Shown here piece after piece: positions 1 through 9,038 of a stretch of DNA of 64,000 bases. The stretch's first letter is position 1, and every line of letters starts with the position of its first letter. The stretch spans positions 62,001-126,000 of the forward strand of contig JAFDXX010000023.1 of NCBI GenBank assembly GCA_018267705.1. The letters run 5' to 3'. This DNA is from Bacteroidota bacterium. Its GTDB lineage: Bacteria > Bacteroidota > Bacteroidia > Chitinophagales > Chitinophagaceae. The notes beneath the pieces are model-generated. The model saw only the letters and a list, made by a program, of their open reading frames with translations. It did not search any database and was not told where the DNA came from. The position numbers and the translations under genes are program-made.

Positions 1-91
1 TCATTTAATGGTTTTATTAATATATTAATTAACAAAGTATTTTATTTACTACAATTCAATCATTTTTATATAATCAATTAAATTGCAAACA

Positions 92-120
92 TTGTAATTG
101 TAGAGAGAATTTTATTTTCG
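92..120 (+). promoter_or_regulatory. candidate promoter of the glycosyltransferase gene
   Basis: TTG at 92-94 is followed after 18 bases by TATTTTCG at 113-120, a 7 of 8 match to the Bacteroidota -7 consensus TAnnTTTG. The predicted start of transcription is about 10 bases before the TTG start codon. This is weaker than the exact matches found elsewhere in the window. Confidence 0.3.
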
Positions 121-138
121 CATTAAACGAATTTTATT

Positions 139-1167
139 TTGCAGCATCCTTTAGTAGCAATTGTAATATTAAACTATAATGGTAGAAATTATATAGAACA
201 ATTTTTGCCTTCGGTAATTCATTCAACTTATCCAAACAAAAAAATTATTGTTGCAGATAATGCATCAACAGATAATTCTGTGAATTTTATCCAACAAAAT
301 TTTTCTTCTGTTGAAATATTGCTAAATACAAAAAACGATGGCTTTGCAGGAGGATATAATTGGGCTTTAAAAAACATTACGGCAGATTATTATGTTTTAT
401 TGAATTCTGATGTTGAAGTAACAAATAATTGGATAGAACCTATAGTTGATTTAATGGAAGTAGATAAAACGATTGCTGCCTGCCAACCTAAAATTTTATC
501 TTATCATCAACCAAAAAGTTTTGAGTATGCAGGTGCATGCGGTGGTTGGATAGATGTGTTAGGTTATCCATTTTCAAGAGGAAGAATTTTTGATATATTA
601 GAAAATGATACCAATCAATACAATATAACTTCAAAAATATTTTGGGCTACCGGAGCTGCCATGTTTGTGAGGCCTGAAATTTTTCATAAAATGAATGGAT
701 TTGATGAACAATTTTTTGCCCATCAAGAAGAAATAGATTTATGCTGGCGAATGCAATTAGCAGGATATTCTATCTATGCTTGCCCCGCATCAATAGTGCA
801 TCATGTAGGAGCAGGAACATTACCACGCGGCGGAAGAAAAGTATATTTAAATTTTAGAAACAACTTGGTAATGTTGTGTAAAAATCTTCCATTAAAAGAA
901 AAAATATATAAACTACCTATTCGGCTTTTTTTAGATGGAATATCTGCATGGAAAGGTTTATTAACCGGAGATACTTATTTTTTTACCGCTATAGTTAAAG
1001 CACATTATACTTTAATTGTTTGGTGGATAAAAGGAAAAATTAATATTAGCCATAATAGAAAACCACTTAAACAACTATCGGGTGTGTATAAATATTGTTT
1101 GGTTTGGCAACATTTTGTAAAAAATAAAAAGACCTTTCAGGAAATTGTTGAAAAGAAACACAAATAA
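139..1167 (+). CDS. family 2 glycosyltransferase
   Basis: This 342-residue protein is a GT-A fold family 2 glycosyltransferase that would move a sugar from a nucleotide donor onto a cell-envelope glycan; donor and acceptor are unknown. Seen: the N-terminal strand VAIVILNYNG (residues 6-15), an ADNASTDNS stretch near 40, the metal-binding segment NSDVEV near 88 (SD in place of DxD), and GFDEQFFAHQEEIDL near 186, where the catalytic base of such enzymes lies. A basic hydrophobic C-terminal part could sit on the membrane, as in rhamnosyltransferase-like members. The start is TTG at 139: an in-frame stop at 124-126 and the family's N-terminal strand leave no room for another. It stands alone, so the polysaccharide it builds cannot be told. 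Confidence 0.85.
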   Translation: MQHPLVAIVILNYNGRNYIEQFLPSVIHSTYPNKKIIVADNASTDNSVNFIQQNFSSVEILLNTKNDGFAGGYNWALKNITADYYVLLNSDVEVTNNWIEPIVDLMEVDKTIAACQPKILSYHQPKSFEYAGACGGWIDVLGYPFSRGRIFDILENDTNQYNITSKIFWATGAAMFVRPEIFHKMNGFDEQFFAHQEEIDLCWRMQLAGYSIYACPASIVHHVGAGTLPRGGRKVYLNFRNNLVMLCKNLPLKEKIYKLPIRLFLDGISAWKGLLTGDTYFFTAIVKAHYTLIVWWIKGKINISHNRKPLKQLSGVYKYCLVWQHFVKNKKTFQEIVEKKHK

Positions 1168-1177
1168 TTTATTTTTG
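1148..1177 (+). promoter_or_regulatory. promoter, TTG-N19-TATTTTTG
   Basis: TTG at 1148-1150 and TATTTTTG at 1170-1177 are separated by exactly 19 bases, the arrangement of the Bacteroidota housekeeping sigma factor. It lies at the end of the glycosyltransferase gene and would start transcription near 1184, 24 bases before the ATG of the small membrane protein. A second TATTTTTG follows at about 1183. Confidence 0.5.
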
Positions 1178-1207
1178 AACCTTATTTTTGTAATGCAATA
1201 AAAAATT

Positions 1208-1414
1208 ATGTCACATCATACAGAAGATAACATCGCAAGCAAAGACTTTACCGGCAATTGGGTAAGCTCTTCAAGATTTTTGTTTTATTTACAAGTATTT
1301 ATAGTAGTAGTATTTGTATTAGGTGGCTGTTATCGTTTATATAATCAGCGTTATCAAGGCAAGCCAGATGTTAAAGTGCAGGAAAGCTCTAAATATGTTC
1401 CTGATTATAAATAA
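1208..1414 (+). CDS. small single-pass membrane protein of unknown function
   Basis: I do not recognise a family. The 68-residue product has a polar, histidine-containing N terminus, one hydrophobic helix at about residues 24-42 and a basic polar tail (residues 45-68) ending in PDYK. The helix contains GGC, but this is not a lipobox at a sensible position. It follows a consensus promoter and sits just before two tRNA genes. The ATG at 1208 is the only reasonable start. It is probably a real gene, given its promoter and protein-like composition. Confidence 0.6.
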   Translation: MSHHTEDNIASKDFTGNWVSSSRFLFYLQVFIVVVFVLGGCYRLYNQRYQGKPDVKVQESSKYVPDYK

Positions 1415-1491
1415 AGTTGTACAAAAATTTTGCTGAGAACTTTTGATAACTAAATTTGCACTCCCAAAACAAAAGAAGTTCTTTACAAGAT

Positions 1492-1564
<73 letters not shown>

Positions 1565-1575
1565 CATAAATAAAG

Positions 1576-1602
1576 TCCACTTATGTAAGTGGATTTTATT
1601 TT
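1576..1602 (+). terminator. terminator after tRNA-Gly
   Basis: A perfect 8-base inverted repeat TCCACTTA/TAAGTGGA at 1576-1593 is followed by a T-rich run. It lies between the two tRNA genes and may end the tRNA-Gly transcript. The stem is AT-rich, so termination may be partial. Confidence 0.5.
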
Positions 1603-1606
1603 GGAT

Positions 1607-1692
1607 GCCCCGGTGGTGGAATTGGTAGACACGCAGGACTTAAAATCCTGTGACCCGCAACGGTCGTAACGGTTCAACTCCGTTCCGGGGCA
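1607..1692 (+). tRNA. tRNA-Leu (anticodon TAA)
   Basis: A complete 86-base class II tRNA. The acceptor arms GCCCCGG and CCGGGGC pair, the anticodon stem CAGGA/TCCTG holds the loop CTTAAAA with anticodon TAA, and there is a long variable arm (ACCCGCAACGGTCGT region). The T arm contains GGTTCAACTCC. The discriminator is A and CCA is not encoded. Confidence 0.97.
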
Positions 1693-1708
1693 CGCTTTAA
1701 AAATGAAA

Positions 1709-1739
1709 GCCTCAATACTTTTTGTGTTGAGGCTTTTTT
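1709..1739 (+). terminator. intrinsic terminator after tRNA-Leu
   Basis: GCCTCAATAC and GTGTTGAGGC pair around a short T-rich loop (one G-T pair), followed by seven T in a row. It ends the tRNA transcript ahead of the convergent minus-strand operon. Confidence 0.8.
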
Positions 1740-1841
1740 GTTTTTGTATATACTGAAAAATAAATCTTCAGGGTTTGTTTTTTAATTATTACTTCTTTAA
1801 AAATAAACTATAATTTACTGTATTATTAGGTAACTCATAAC

Positions 1842-2339
1842 TCATTTAATATTTAGTTCCATCACATAATCATTCATATAATAATTTTTACCAATATCTA
1901 TATCGTCTTCTTTTATAATTTCAAATCCAAGTTTTTCGTAAAAACCAATTGCTTTATTATGCCTATTTACATTTAACTGCAATTTAGTTTTACCTGCTTC
2001 TTTTGTTAAGCGTATTACTTCATTTAATAATAATTTACCTGCACCTGTTTTTTGCTCAGAAGGTAACACATATAGCTTTTGTAATTTATACGTATTAATA
2101 TTTAGTTGGTTAAAAGAGGCAAAACCAATAATACTATTGTTAGCTTCTGCAATTAGAAAATAATGTTGATCATTTATTTGTGTAATTAAAGATTCTTTAG
2201 AATAAAACATATTAAGCATGTATTGCAATTGCTCTTTTGAAAGAATGGCACTATATGCTATAGGCCATGTACTAAATGCAATATTTTGGATGGCTTCAAT
2301 ATCATTGATGATTGCAGCACGAATGATAATTTTTTTCAT
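1842..2339 (-). CDS. GNAT family N-acetyltransferase
   Basis: A 165-residue single-domain protein of the GCN5-related fold, which moves an acetyl group from acetyl-CoA to an amine; the substrate is unknown. Seen: the acetyl-CoA loop EQKTGAGKLL near residues 95-105 (the Q/RxxGxG/A motif) and the C-terminal FYEKLGFE strand-helix near 132. The length fits the family. It is the last gene of a tight minus-strand run valS-PAP2-GNAT, with 2 bases between it and the PAP2 gene, so it is probably co-transcribed with valS, though no functional link is known. Confidence 0.85.
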   Translation of the reverse strand: MKKIIIRAAIINDIEAIQNIAFSTWPIAYSAILSKEQLQYMLNMFYSKESLITQINDQHYFLIAEANNSIIGFASFNQLNINTYKLQKLYVLPSEQKTGAGKLLLNEVIRLTKEAGKTKLQLNVNRHNKAIGFYEKLGFEIIKEDDIDIGKNYYMNDYVMELNIK

Positions 2340-2341
2340 AG

Positions 2342-2938
2342 TTATTTTAATTTGAACAGTTTTTTATTTAACCAATTTGTTAAATAAGCACTGCCTATAC
2401 CAACTGCAGCTCCTGTCAAAACATCGGTTGGATAATGTTCTCCTAACTGTAATCTTGAATAACCAACTGCTGTTGCCCATGCAAATGATGGAACAACTAC
2501 ATACCATTTTTTTAGTTGAATGCTTAATGCGGTTGCCGTTGCAAATGCAGTAGAAGTGTGGCTGGATGGAAATGAAGAGCTATTATCAATTTCGTAAGGA
2601 ATAATATAGGTTGGATAATCTTTGTATGGTCTGTTTCTATTGATAACGTATTTCATGCCTTGTGTAAGTACTATACTTAGGCCAATAGTTTCTACTGTTT
2701 TCCACCCTTTTATTTGTAATTGTTTATCTTTTTTTATATAACCTGCAGCTAATAATGATGCGGGAGCAGCTAACATAATAGGATAAACAGAGTTTGATGT
2801 ATTTACCCAAAATTGTGAGTGTGTTTGTGATGGATTAATGTTGTGTAACCATTGTGCCTCACTACTTTGAGCAGTTGTGTATGAATAAGAACAACTAACT
2901 GTTAATAGTAAAAGAATTTTTTTTAATAGGTTATTCAT
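2342..2938 (-). CDS. PAP2 family phosphatase, exported or membrane-bound
   Basis: A 198-residue type 2 phosphatidic acid phosphatase-like enzyme that would remove phosphate from a lipid phosphate, such as undecaprenyl pyrophosphate or a phospholipid; the substrate is not deducible. The three phosphatase motifs are present: K96 to R103-P104 (motif 1), PSSH at 124-127 (motif 2, S in place of G) and SR161-H168-D172 (motif 3). A hydrophobic N-terminal segment and several later ones make a membrane position likely. An upstream in-frame TTG at 2944 directly abuts the valS stop codon, but ATG at 2938 gives a normal signal-like N terminus and is preferred. Confidence 0.85.
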   Translation of the reverse strand: MNNLLKKILLLLTVSCSYSYTTAQSSEAQWLHNINPSQTHSQFWVNTSNSVYPIMLAAPASLLAAGYIKKDKQLQIKGWKTVETIGLSIVLTQGMKYVINRNRPYKDYPTYIIPYEIDNSSSFPSSHTSTAFATATALSIQLKKWYVVVPSFAWATAVGYSRLQLGEHYPTDVLTGAAVGIGSAYLTNWLNKKLFKLK

Positions 2939-2944
2939 TAGCAA

Positions 2945-5614
2945 TTAGTTTAATGTGCTTAAGCTTTCTTCAATAGTTTTTATTCTTGCTTCGGCATCAG
3001 CTTTTTTCTTTTGCTCGTTAGCAATAATTTCGGGCTTGGCATTGGCAACAAATTTTTCATTACTTAATTTTTTCATTACACTTTCTAAAAACCCTTTTTG
3101 ATAAATTAAATCTTTTTCTAATTCGTTTTTTAATGCAGTTGCATCAATTTCTTTTTCTGCTTCAATAAAAAATTTTTCATCTTCAATGGCTACAACTATT
3201 GTATTGTTTACGGTATTGGTTACATAAGTAATACTTTCTGCATTTACTTGTTTTTTTAAAACATTTTCAATAAATGCATAGTTGTTTTGTTTGAATGTTT
3301 GAATGTGCAGTTTAATAATATCTTTTGGTTTTATTTGATTTTTTGCTCTTGCTTCGCGTAAAGCTGTAATTACATTTTTTAATAAATTTCCTTGTGCTAA
3401 AACTGTTGATTCTATACTATTTGCAGCCGATTGTTGTTTTATGCATAAATCATCTGTTCTTTCTTTTAATTGATGATAAATTTCTTCGGTAACAAATGGC
3501 ATGAATGGGTGTAACAATTGCATTAATTCTTCGAAAAAAAGAATGGTTTTGTTATATACTTCTGTTTCAATAGGTTGTTCAAATGCGGGTTTTATCCATT
3601 CTAAATACCAACTACAGAAATCATCCCATATTAACGAGTATATTGTTTTTAATGCTTCGCTTAAACGAAATTGTTGCATTAAATTTTCTACTTCAACTTT
3701 TACTTGGTTTAATCTGTTTTCAAACCAAAGAATAGAAAAATTAGGTGCTGTGTGTTGTTGGTTTTCGGTGCTTTTTCTTCCTTCCCACATTTTTATCAAT
3801 TTCAACGCATTCCATAATTTATTATTGAAATTTCTTCCTTGTTCTAAAGTGCTTTCATCAAATAATAAATCGTTTCCTGCAGGAGAAGAAATCATAATTC
3901 CAAAACGAACTGCATCGGCTCCGTAAGTATCAATTAAACTCAATAAATCCGGACTATTGCCTAATTGTTTGCTCATTTTCCTTCCTTGCTTATCACGCAC
4001 CATTCCTGTAAAGTAAACATCTTTAAAAGGCAGTTGTTGTTTGTATTCGTAACCTGCCATAATCATTCTGGCAACCCAAAAGAAAATAATATCTTGCCCG
4101 GTAACTAATGTTGTGGTTGGATAATAATAATTTATTTCTGGATTGTTAGGATTGCTGATGCCTTTAAAAACTTCAATAGGCCATAACCACGATGAAAACC
4201 ATGTATCTAAAACATCTTCATCTTGAATTAATTTTGGATATTGAATATTGTATGTTGTATAGAATTCTTTTTTTGCTTCTTCTTCTGTTGCAGCAACTAC
4301 AAATCTTCCTTCTTCATCATACCATGCAGGAATTTGTTGCCCCCACCAAAGCTGGCGACTAATGCACCAATCTTTAATATTTTCTAACCAATAGTTATAA
4401 GTGTTTTTTAGCTTGGAAGGATGGAAAACAATTTCATTGTTGATAACTGCAGAAAGTGTTTCAGGGTTGTTTTCCAAAAACTTTTTCATGTTGAGGAACC
4501 ATTGCAATGATAAACGATTTTCAATAACCGCACCTGTTCTTTCACTTGTTCCTACTTGCCCTTTATATTCTTCAATTTTTTCTAATAAACCAATGGCATT
4601 TATATCATCTGCAATTTTTTTTCTCAATTCAAATCTATCAATACCATTGTATGATAATACTTGTGCAGATGGGTTTTCATCTATTAAATCTTCTATGGTA
4701 AATTTTCCTTCTGCATCTAAAGTATTTAATGCTTTTAAGTTGTGTTTTCTTCCTAATTCATTATCATTTTTATCGTGTGCGGGAGTAATTTTTAATGCAC
4801 CTGTTCCAAATTCTACATCAACATATTCATCGGCAATTACCGGAATTTTTCGGTTAATGATAGGAACTGTAACTTCTTTTCCAATTAAGTTTTTATAGCG
4901 TTTATCATTTGGGTTTACACAAATGGCAACATCTCCTAAAATGGTCTCGGGCCTTGTTGTAGCAACCATTATAAATTGATTGCTATTATCTGCAAAAGGA
5001 TATTTTACAAAATATAATTTACTATCAATTTCTTTAAAAATAACTTCTTCATCACTTAATGCGGTTTTACTTGCAGGATCCCAATTAACCATTCTTAAAC
5101 CACGATAAATAATTCCTTTGTTATATAAATCAATAAAAATTTTAATAACACTTTTATAATAATCATCATCCATGGTAAATGATGTTCTGCTCCAATCTAA
5201 ACTGCAACCTAATTTTTTTAATTGTTGTAAAATAATGCCGCCGTATTTTTCTTTCCATTCCCATGCATATTTTAAAAATTCATCTCTAGTGAGTGATGAT
5301 TTTGTAATGCCTCTTTCGCGAAGCATAGCAACAACTTTTGCTTCTGTGGCAATAGATGCATGATCTGTACCCGGCACCCAACAAGCATTTTTTCCTTGCA
5401 TTCTTGCACGCCGAATAAGAATATCTTGAATGGTATTATTAAGGCAATGCCCCATGTGTAATACACCGGTTACATTGGGCGGTGGAATAACGATAGTGTA
5501 TGGTTCTTTTGTATTATCAACCTTGCTGTTAAAATATCCTTTGTTTAACCAGTGTGCATACCATTTACCGTCAATTTGTTGGGGCTCAAAATTTTTACTC
5601 AATTCACTCATCAT
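2945..5614 (-). CDS. valS: valine--tRNA ligase
   Basis: An 889-residue class I synthetase that charges tRNA-Val with valine, in the cytoplasm. Seen: the HIGH-type motif HMGH at residues 53-56 after PPPNVTG, a large editing domain (about 190-400), KMSKQ (KMSKS-type) near residue 546, the anticodon-binding domain, and a charged coiled-coil C-terminal arm from about 815 that is typical of ValRS. The length is normal. It is the first gene of a run with the PAP2 and GNAT genes on the minus strand. ATG at 5614 is followed by a second ATG, so the start is uncertain by one codon. Confidence 0.97.
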   Translation of the reverse strand: MMSELSKNFEPQQIDGKWYAHWLNKGYFNSKVDNTKEPYTIVIPPPNVTGVLHMGHCLNNTIQDILIRRARMQGKNACWVPGTDHASIATEAKVVAMLRERGITKSSLTRDEFLKYAWEWKEKYGGIILQQLKKLGCSLDWSRTSFTMDDDYYKSVIKIFIDLYNKGIIYRGLRMVNWDPASKTALSDEEVIFKEIDSKLYFVKYPFADNSNQFIMVATTRPETILGDVAICVNPNDKRYKNLIGKEVTVPIINRKIPVIADEYVDVEFGTGALKITPAHDKNDNELGRKHNLKALNTLDAEGKFTIEDLIDENPSAQVLSYNGIDRFELRKKIADDINAIGLLEKIEEYKGQVGTSERTGAVIENRLSLQWFLNMKKFLENNPETLSAVINNEIVFHPSKLKNTYNYWLENIKDWCISRQLWWGQQIPAWYDEEGRFVVAATEEEAKKEFYTTYNIQYPKLIQDEDVLDTWFSSWLWPIEVFKGISNPNNPEINYYYPTTTLVTGQDIIFFWVARMIMAGYEYKQQLPFKDVYFTGMVRDKQGRKMSKQLGNSPDLLSLIDTYGADAVRFGIMISSPAGNDLLFDESTLEQGRNFNNKLWNALKLIKMWEGRKSTENQQHTAPNFSILWFENRLNQVKVEVENLMQQFRLSEALKTIYSLIWDDFCSWYLEWIKPAFEQPIETEVYNKTILFFEELMQLLHPFMPFVTEEIYHQLKERTDDLCIKQQSAANSIESTVLAQGNLLKNVITALREARAKNQIKPKDIIKLHIQTFKQNNYAFIENVLKKQVNAESITYVTNTVNNTIVVAIEDEKFFIEAEKEIDATALKNELEKDLIYQKGFLESVMKKLSNEKFVANAKPEIIANEQKKKADAEARIKTIEESLSTLN

Positions 5615-5634
5615 ATTTGCCTTTTGTAAGTTGG

Positions 5635-5642
5635 CAAAAATA
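5635..5642 (-). promoter_or_regulatory. -7 element of the valS promoter
   Basis: On the minus strand the sequence reads TATTTTTG, an exact TAnnTTTG match, 20 bases before the valS ATG. No clear TTG is seen at the expected -33 position, so the call rests on the -7 box and its place. Confidence 0.4.
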
Positions 5643-5741
5643 AGGAAATGAATAGATGGCAGAAAGAGTTAATTCAATCTGTTTGGTTAATTATTCGTGA
5701 GGGTTATCTTTTAAAATTCCGGTTAAATGAAAAAAAATCAT

Positions 5742-5840
5742 TTAAACAAAATAGCAGATAGCCAATATAACACCAAAAATTAAAATGGTGTAAAGTGCAA
5801 CACGAATGGTTTCGTTGGTGTGTGAGTAACTGTGTTCCAT
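5742..5840 (-). CDS. 32-residue single-pass membrane miniprotein
   Basis: A short open frame, ATG at 5840 to TAA at 5742, on the minus strand. The product starts MEHSYSHTNETIRVA, then has one hydrophobic helix (about residues 14-32) that runs to the C terminus. I do not recognise a family. It lies between the exonuclease gene (plus strand) and valS (minus strand) and is upstream of valS in the same direction. A charged, histidine-containing head followed by a clean transmembrane helix looks protein-like, and the stretch has no other obvious role. It could be a small subunit of a membrane complex, but nothing in the sequence says which. Confidence 0.45.
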   Translation of the reverse strand: MEHSYSHTNETIRVALYTILIFGVILAICYFV

Positions 5841-6031
5841 GGCAAAGAGTTTTATAAATTAAATAATGGAGTTGCGGTTTTCAAAGGAAATTTGGGTAGG
5901 AAATATATCCGCGTGCAGTAATAAAAACTTTGCTTTTGAGTATAGCCTTATGCGTTAATATAAAGGTAAAAATATTTTTATTGAATGTGAAATTTTTTTT
6001 ACACTTTCGGCAAAAATATTTTTCTAACAGC

Positions 6032-6577
6032 ATGTTTGCAATAGTAGATATAGAAACCTCCGGAGGCCACGCATTGGACCACGGAATTACTGAAATTGGA
6101 ATTGTTTTACACAATGGAATTACGGTAGAAGGAAAGTATGCTACTTTAATTAATCCTAAAGTTCCTATTCAAAAATATGTGCAGGGTTTAACGGGTATAA
6201 CAAATGCAATGGTTGCCAATGCACCCGTTTTTGAAGAAGTGGCATTTAATATCTTCAATTTATTAAAAGGTAGAATTTTTGTTGCACATAATGTAAACTT
6301 CGATTATTCTTTTGTAAAGCATCAATTTAAACTTGCAGGATACGATTTTAATGAGCGAAAATTATGTACTATACGGTTAGCTAGAAAAATTTTTCCTACA
6401 CTTTCTAAATATGGTTTAGAAACAATTTGTCGCGAATTAAAAATTACTAATCATAGTCCGCACCGTGCAATTGGAGATGCCATGGCAACTGCTGAACTAT
6501 TTTCGTTATTAGTTGCACATGATAAAAACAATGAATTGAAAAAAATGCTTCGAGTTGGTTATAAGAAAAAAGGATAG
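6032..6577 (+). CDS. DnaQ-like 3'-5' exonuclease (DEDDh)
   Basis: A 181-residue stand-alone exonuclease of the RNase T/DNA polymerase III epsilon family, which removes nucleotides from 3' ends with two metal ions. The catalytic motifs are complete: DIE at residues 6-8 (ExoI), AHNVNFD near 84-90 (ExoII) and HRAIGDA near 143-149 (ExoIII, the DEDDh type). The frame is open upstream to 5930, but ATG at 6032 puts the ExoI motif at residue 6, where the family has it. Many Bacteroidota relatives carry an added GIY-YIG nuclease domain; this one ends soon after ExoIII with a basic tail, so it may be a proofreading subunit or a repair nuclease. Confidence 0.85.
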   Translation: MFAIVDIETSGGHALDHGITEIGIVLHNGITVEGKYATLINPKVPIQKYVQGLTGITNAMVANAPVFEEVAFNIFNLLKGRIFVAHNVNFDYSFVKHQFKLAGYDFNERKLCTIRLARKIFPTLSKYGLETICRELKITNHSPHRAIGDAMATAELFSLLVAHDKNNELKKMLRVGYKKKG

Positions 6578-6727
6578 CATTATAACTTTTCAACATTTAT
6601 ATAATCAAATTTTTCTTTTTCATTCCTGCTTTTATATTCGCTGCCCATTTTTATTGAGAAATTATTTTATAATAAATTATTTTGTTGGATAAGTATCCAA
6701 TTAATAATAAAGTAAAGCAGAGTTTTT

Positions 6728-8962
6728 ATGAATGAATATGCAACTGCTATTGCAGCTAAACTAAATTTTCGTGCAACACAAATTGATGTTGTATTACAAC
6801 TGTTAAGTGAAGGAGCAACAATTCCTTTTATTGCCCGATACAGAAAAGATAAAACAGGCGGATTAGATGAAGTTCAAATTCAACAAATTCAAGATGAAAC
6901 AAAAATTTTAAAAGAATTTACCGAACGTAAAACATTTATAACAAAAACAATTACCGAACAAGGTAAAATGACGGATGCTTTGCAAGAAAAAATTAATAAA
7001 GCAACTACCATAAATGAGTTAGAAGATATTTACCTTCCATACAAACCTAAAAGAAAAACAAAAGCTCAAACTGCAAAAGAAAATGGTTTAGAACCTTTGG
7101 CAACTTTAATTCTTGAACAAAAAAATATTGACTTACATACTGCTGCAGGAAAATTTATTACAGAAAATGTAAAAGATGTTGAAACAGCTTTACAAGGTGC
7201 AAGAGATATAATTGCTGAAACCATTAATGAAGATGCTGTTATAAGAACAAAACTTAGGAAACTGTTTGAAGACACGGCTTTGCTGCAAAGCAAAATATTG
7301 GTAGATAAAGAAACAGAAGCAGTAAAATATAAAGATTATTTTGATTTTAGTGAACCTATTTCAAAAATTCCTTCGCATAGAATATTGGCTGTGTTGCGTG
7401 GTTTTTTAGAAGGGTTTTTAAAAATGAATATTGCTCCGTTAGAAGAAGATGCATTACAGTTAATTGAGAATGTTTATGTAATAAATAGTTTAAACACAAG
7501 TGTTGAACAATTAAAAAAAGCAATGAAAGATGCTTATAAAAGATTATTGCAACCAAGTTTAGAAACAGAGTTTAGAACATTGCTAAAAACCAAAGCAGAT
7601 GAAGAAGCCATTAATGTTTTTGCCGAAAATTTAAAGCAGTTGTTGTTAAGCTCTCCTTTAGGCAGTAAAAGAGTGTTGGCTATTGATCCTGGCTATAGAA
7701 CAGGTTGTAAAATTGTTTGTTTAGATGAGAAAGGAGAGTTGTTGCACAACGATTTAATTTATGTACACGAAAAAAATAAAGAATACGAGGCATCATTCAC
7801 TATTCAATCATTAGTTAAACAATATAATATAGAAGTATTTGCAATTGGAGATGGCACTGCAGGAAGAGAAACAGAACAATTTATAAAAAAAATGCAATTG
7901 AACTTACCCATTTTTTTAGTAAATGAAGATGGAGCTTCTGTATATTCTGCAAGTGAAATAGCAAGAGAAGAATTTGGTGAATATGATGTTACAGTACGTG
8001 GTGCTGTAAGTATTGGAAGAAGATTAATGGATCCATTGGCAGAGCTAGTAAAAATAGATCCTAAAAGCATTGGTGTAGGCCAATATCAACACGATGTAAA
8101 TCAAACTCGTTTAAAAGAAAAATTAGATGCAACCGTTATTAGCTGCGTAAATAAAGTAGGTGTTAATTTGAATACTGCATCTAAACATTTATTAAGTTAT
8201 GTAAGCGGCATAGGCACTACATTGGCAGAAAATATTATTAAGTATAGAAATGAAATTGGTGGGTTTAATAGTAGAAATCAATTGTTAAAAGTTCCGCGTT
8301 TAGGCGATAAAGCTTATGAACAATGTGCAGGTTTTCTTCGCGTAAAAGAAAGCAACAACCCTTTAGATGCAAGTTCTGTTCATCCTGAAACTTATACAAT
8401 TGTTGAAAATATTGCAAAAGATTTGCAAGTAGAAATTGCTTCTTTAATTGGTAACGAAAAATTATTAAAAACAGTAAATACAAAAAAATATGTTACCGAA
8501 GAAATAGGAGAGCTGACTATTAAAGATATTTTGAATGAATTGAATAAACCCGGACTTGATCCACGCAATGAATTAGAACAATTTGAATTTGCAAATATCT
8601 ATTCAATTGAAGATGTAAAAAATGGAATGATTATTCCGGGCATTGTAACAAACTTAACTCGCTTTGGTGCATTTGTAGATATTGGCGTTAAACAAGATGG
8701 TTTAGTGCATGTAAGTGAAATTGCTCATCAATACATTACAGATCCTTCTGAAGTTTTAAAACTAAATGATAAAGTGCAAGTAAAAGTTTTAGAAGTTGAT
8801 GTGTTAAGAAAACGCATTGCATTATCAATTAAACAAACACAAGAAACTTCTACAAAGCAGCATGGAAAAAGAATGCAACAACCTAAAAAACAAGAACCCG
8901 AATTAGCAAATTTAAATTTAAATGATGCTTTGAGTGTATTAAAAAACAAATTCAAAAAATAA
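6728..8962 (+). CDS. tex: Tex family RNA-binding transcription accessory protein
   Basis: A 744-residue cytoplasmic protein of the Tex family, linked in other bacteria to transcription and RNA handling. Seen in order: the helical Tex N domain with a PFIARYRKD signature near residue 35, a YqgF/RNase H-like domain beginning VLAIDPGYRTG near 316, helix-hairpin-helix motifs near 487 (SGIGTTLAENI) and an S1 RNA-binding domain from about 633 (GIVTNLTRFGAFVDIG). The C terminus is lysine- and glutamine-rich. Length and domain order are typical. It stands alone between the exonuclease and DUF5686 genes. Confidence 0.95.
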   Translation: MNEYATAIAAKLNFRATQIDVVLQLLSEGATIPFIARYRKDKTGGLDEVQIQQIQDETKILKEFTERKTFITKTITEQGKMTDALQEKINKATTINELEDIYLPYKPKRKTKAQTAKENGLEPLATLILEQKNIDLHTAAGKFITENVKDVETALQGARDIIAETINEDAVIRTKLRKLFEDTALLQSKILVDKETEAVKYKDYFDFSEPISKIPSHRILAVLRGFLEGFLKMNIAPLEEDALQLIENVYVINSLNTSVEQLKKAMKDAYKRLLQPSLETEFRTLLKTKADEEAINVFAENLKQLLLSSPLGSKRVLAIDPGYRTGCKIVCLDEKGELLHNDLIYVHEKNKEYEASFTIQSLVKQYNIEVFAIGDGTAGRETEQFIKKMQLNLPIFLVNEDGASVYSASEIAREEFGEYDVTVRGAVSIGRRLMDPLAELVKIDPKSIGVGQYQHDVNQTRLKEKLDATVISCVNKVGVNLNTASKHLLSYVSGIGTTLAENIIKYRNEIGGFNSRNQLLKVPRLGDKAYEQCAGFLRVKESNNPLDASSVHPETYTIVENIAKDLQVEIASLIGNEKLLKTVNTKKYVTEEIGELTIKDILNELNKPGLDPRNELEQFEFANIYSIEDVKNGMIIPGIVTNLTRFGAFVDIGVKQDGLVHVSEIAHQYITDPSEVLKLNDKVQVKVLEVDVLRKRIALSIKQTQETSTKQHGKRMQQPKKQEPELANLNLNDALSVLKNKFKK

Positions 8963-9038
8963 TTAAAATAAATTAACAAGCTCTTAGGCATTAGTTTTTG
9001 TTGGAAACTAAAGTGACGTGTTTCTTTGCAGTACTGCT

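Noticed and set aside
4401..4898. A 165-codon frame on the plus strand inside valS
   Set aside because: It lies opposite conserved ValRS sequence and has no recognisable domain or start context.
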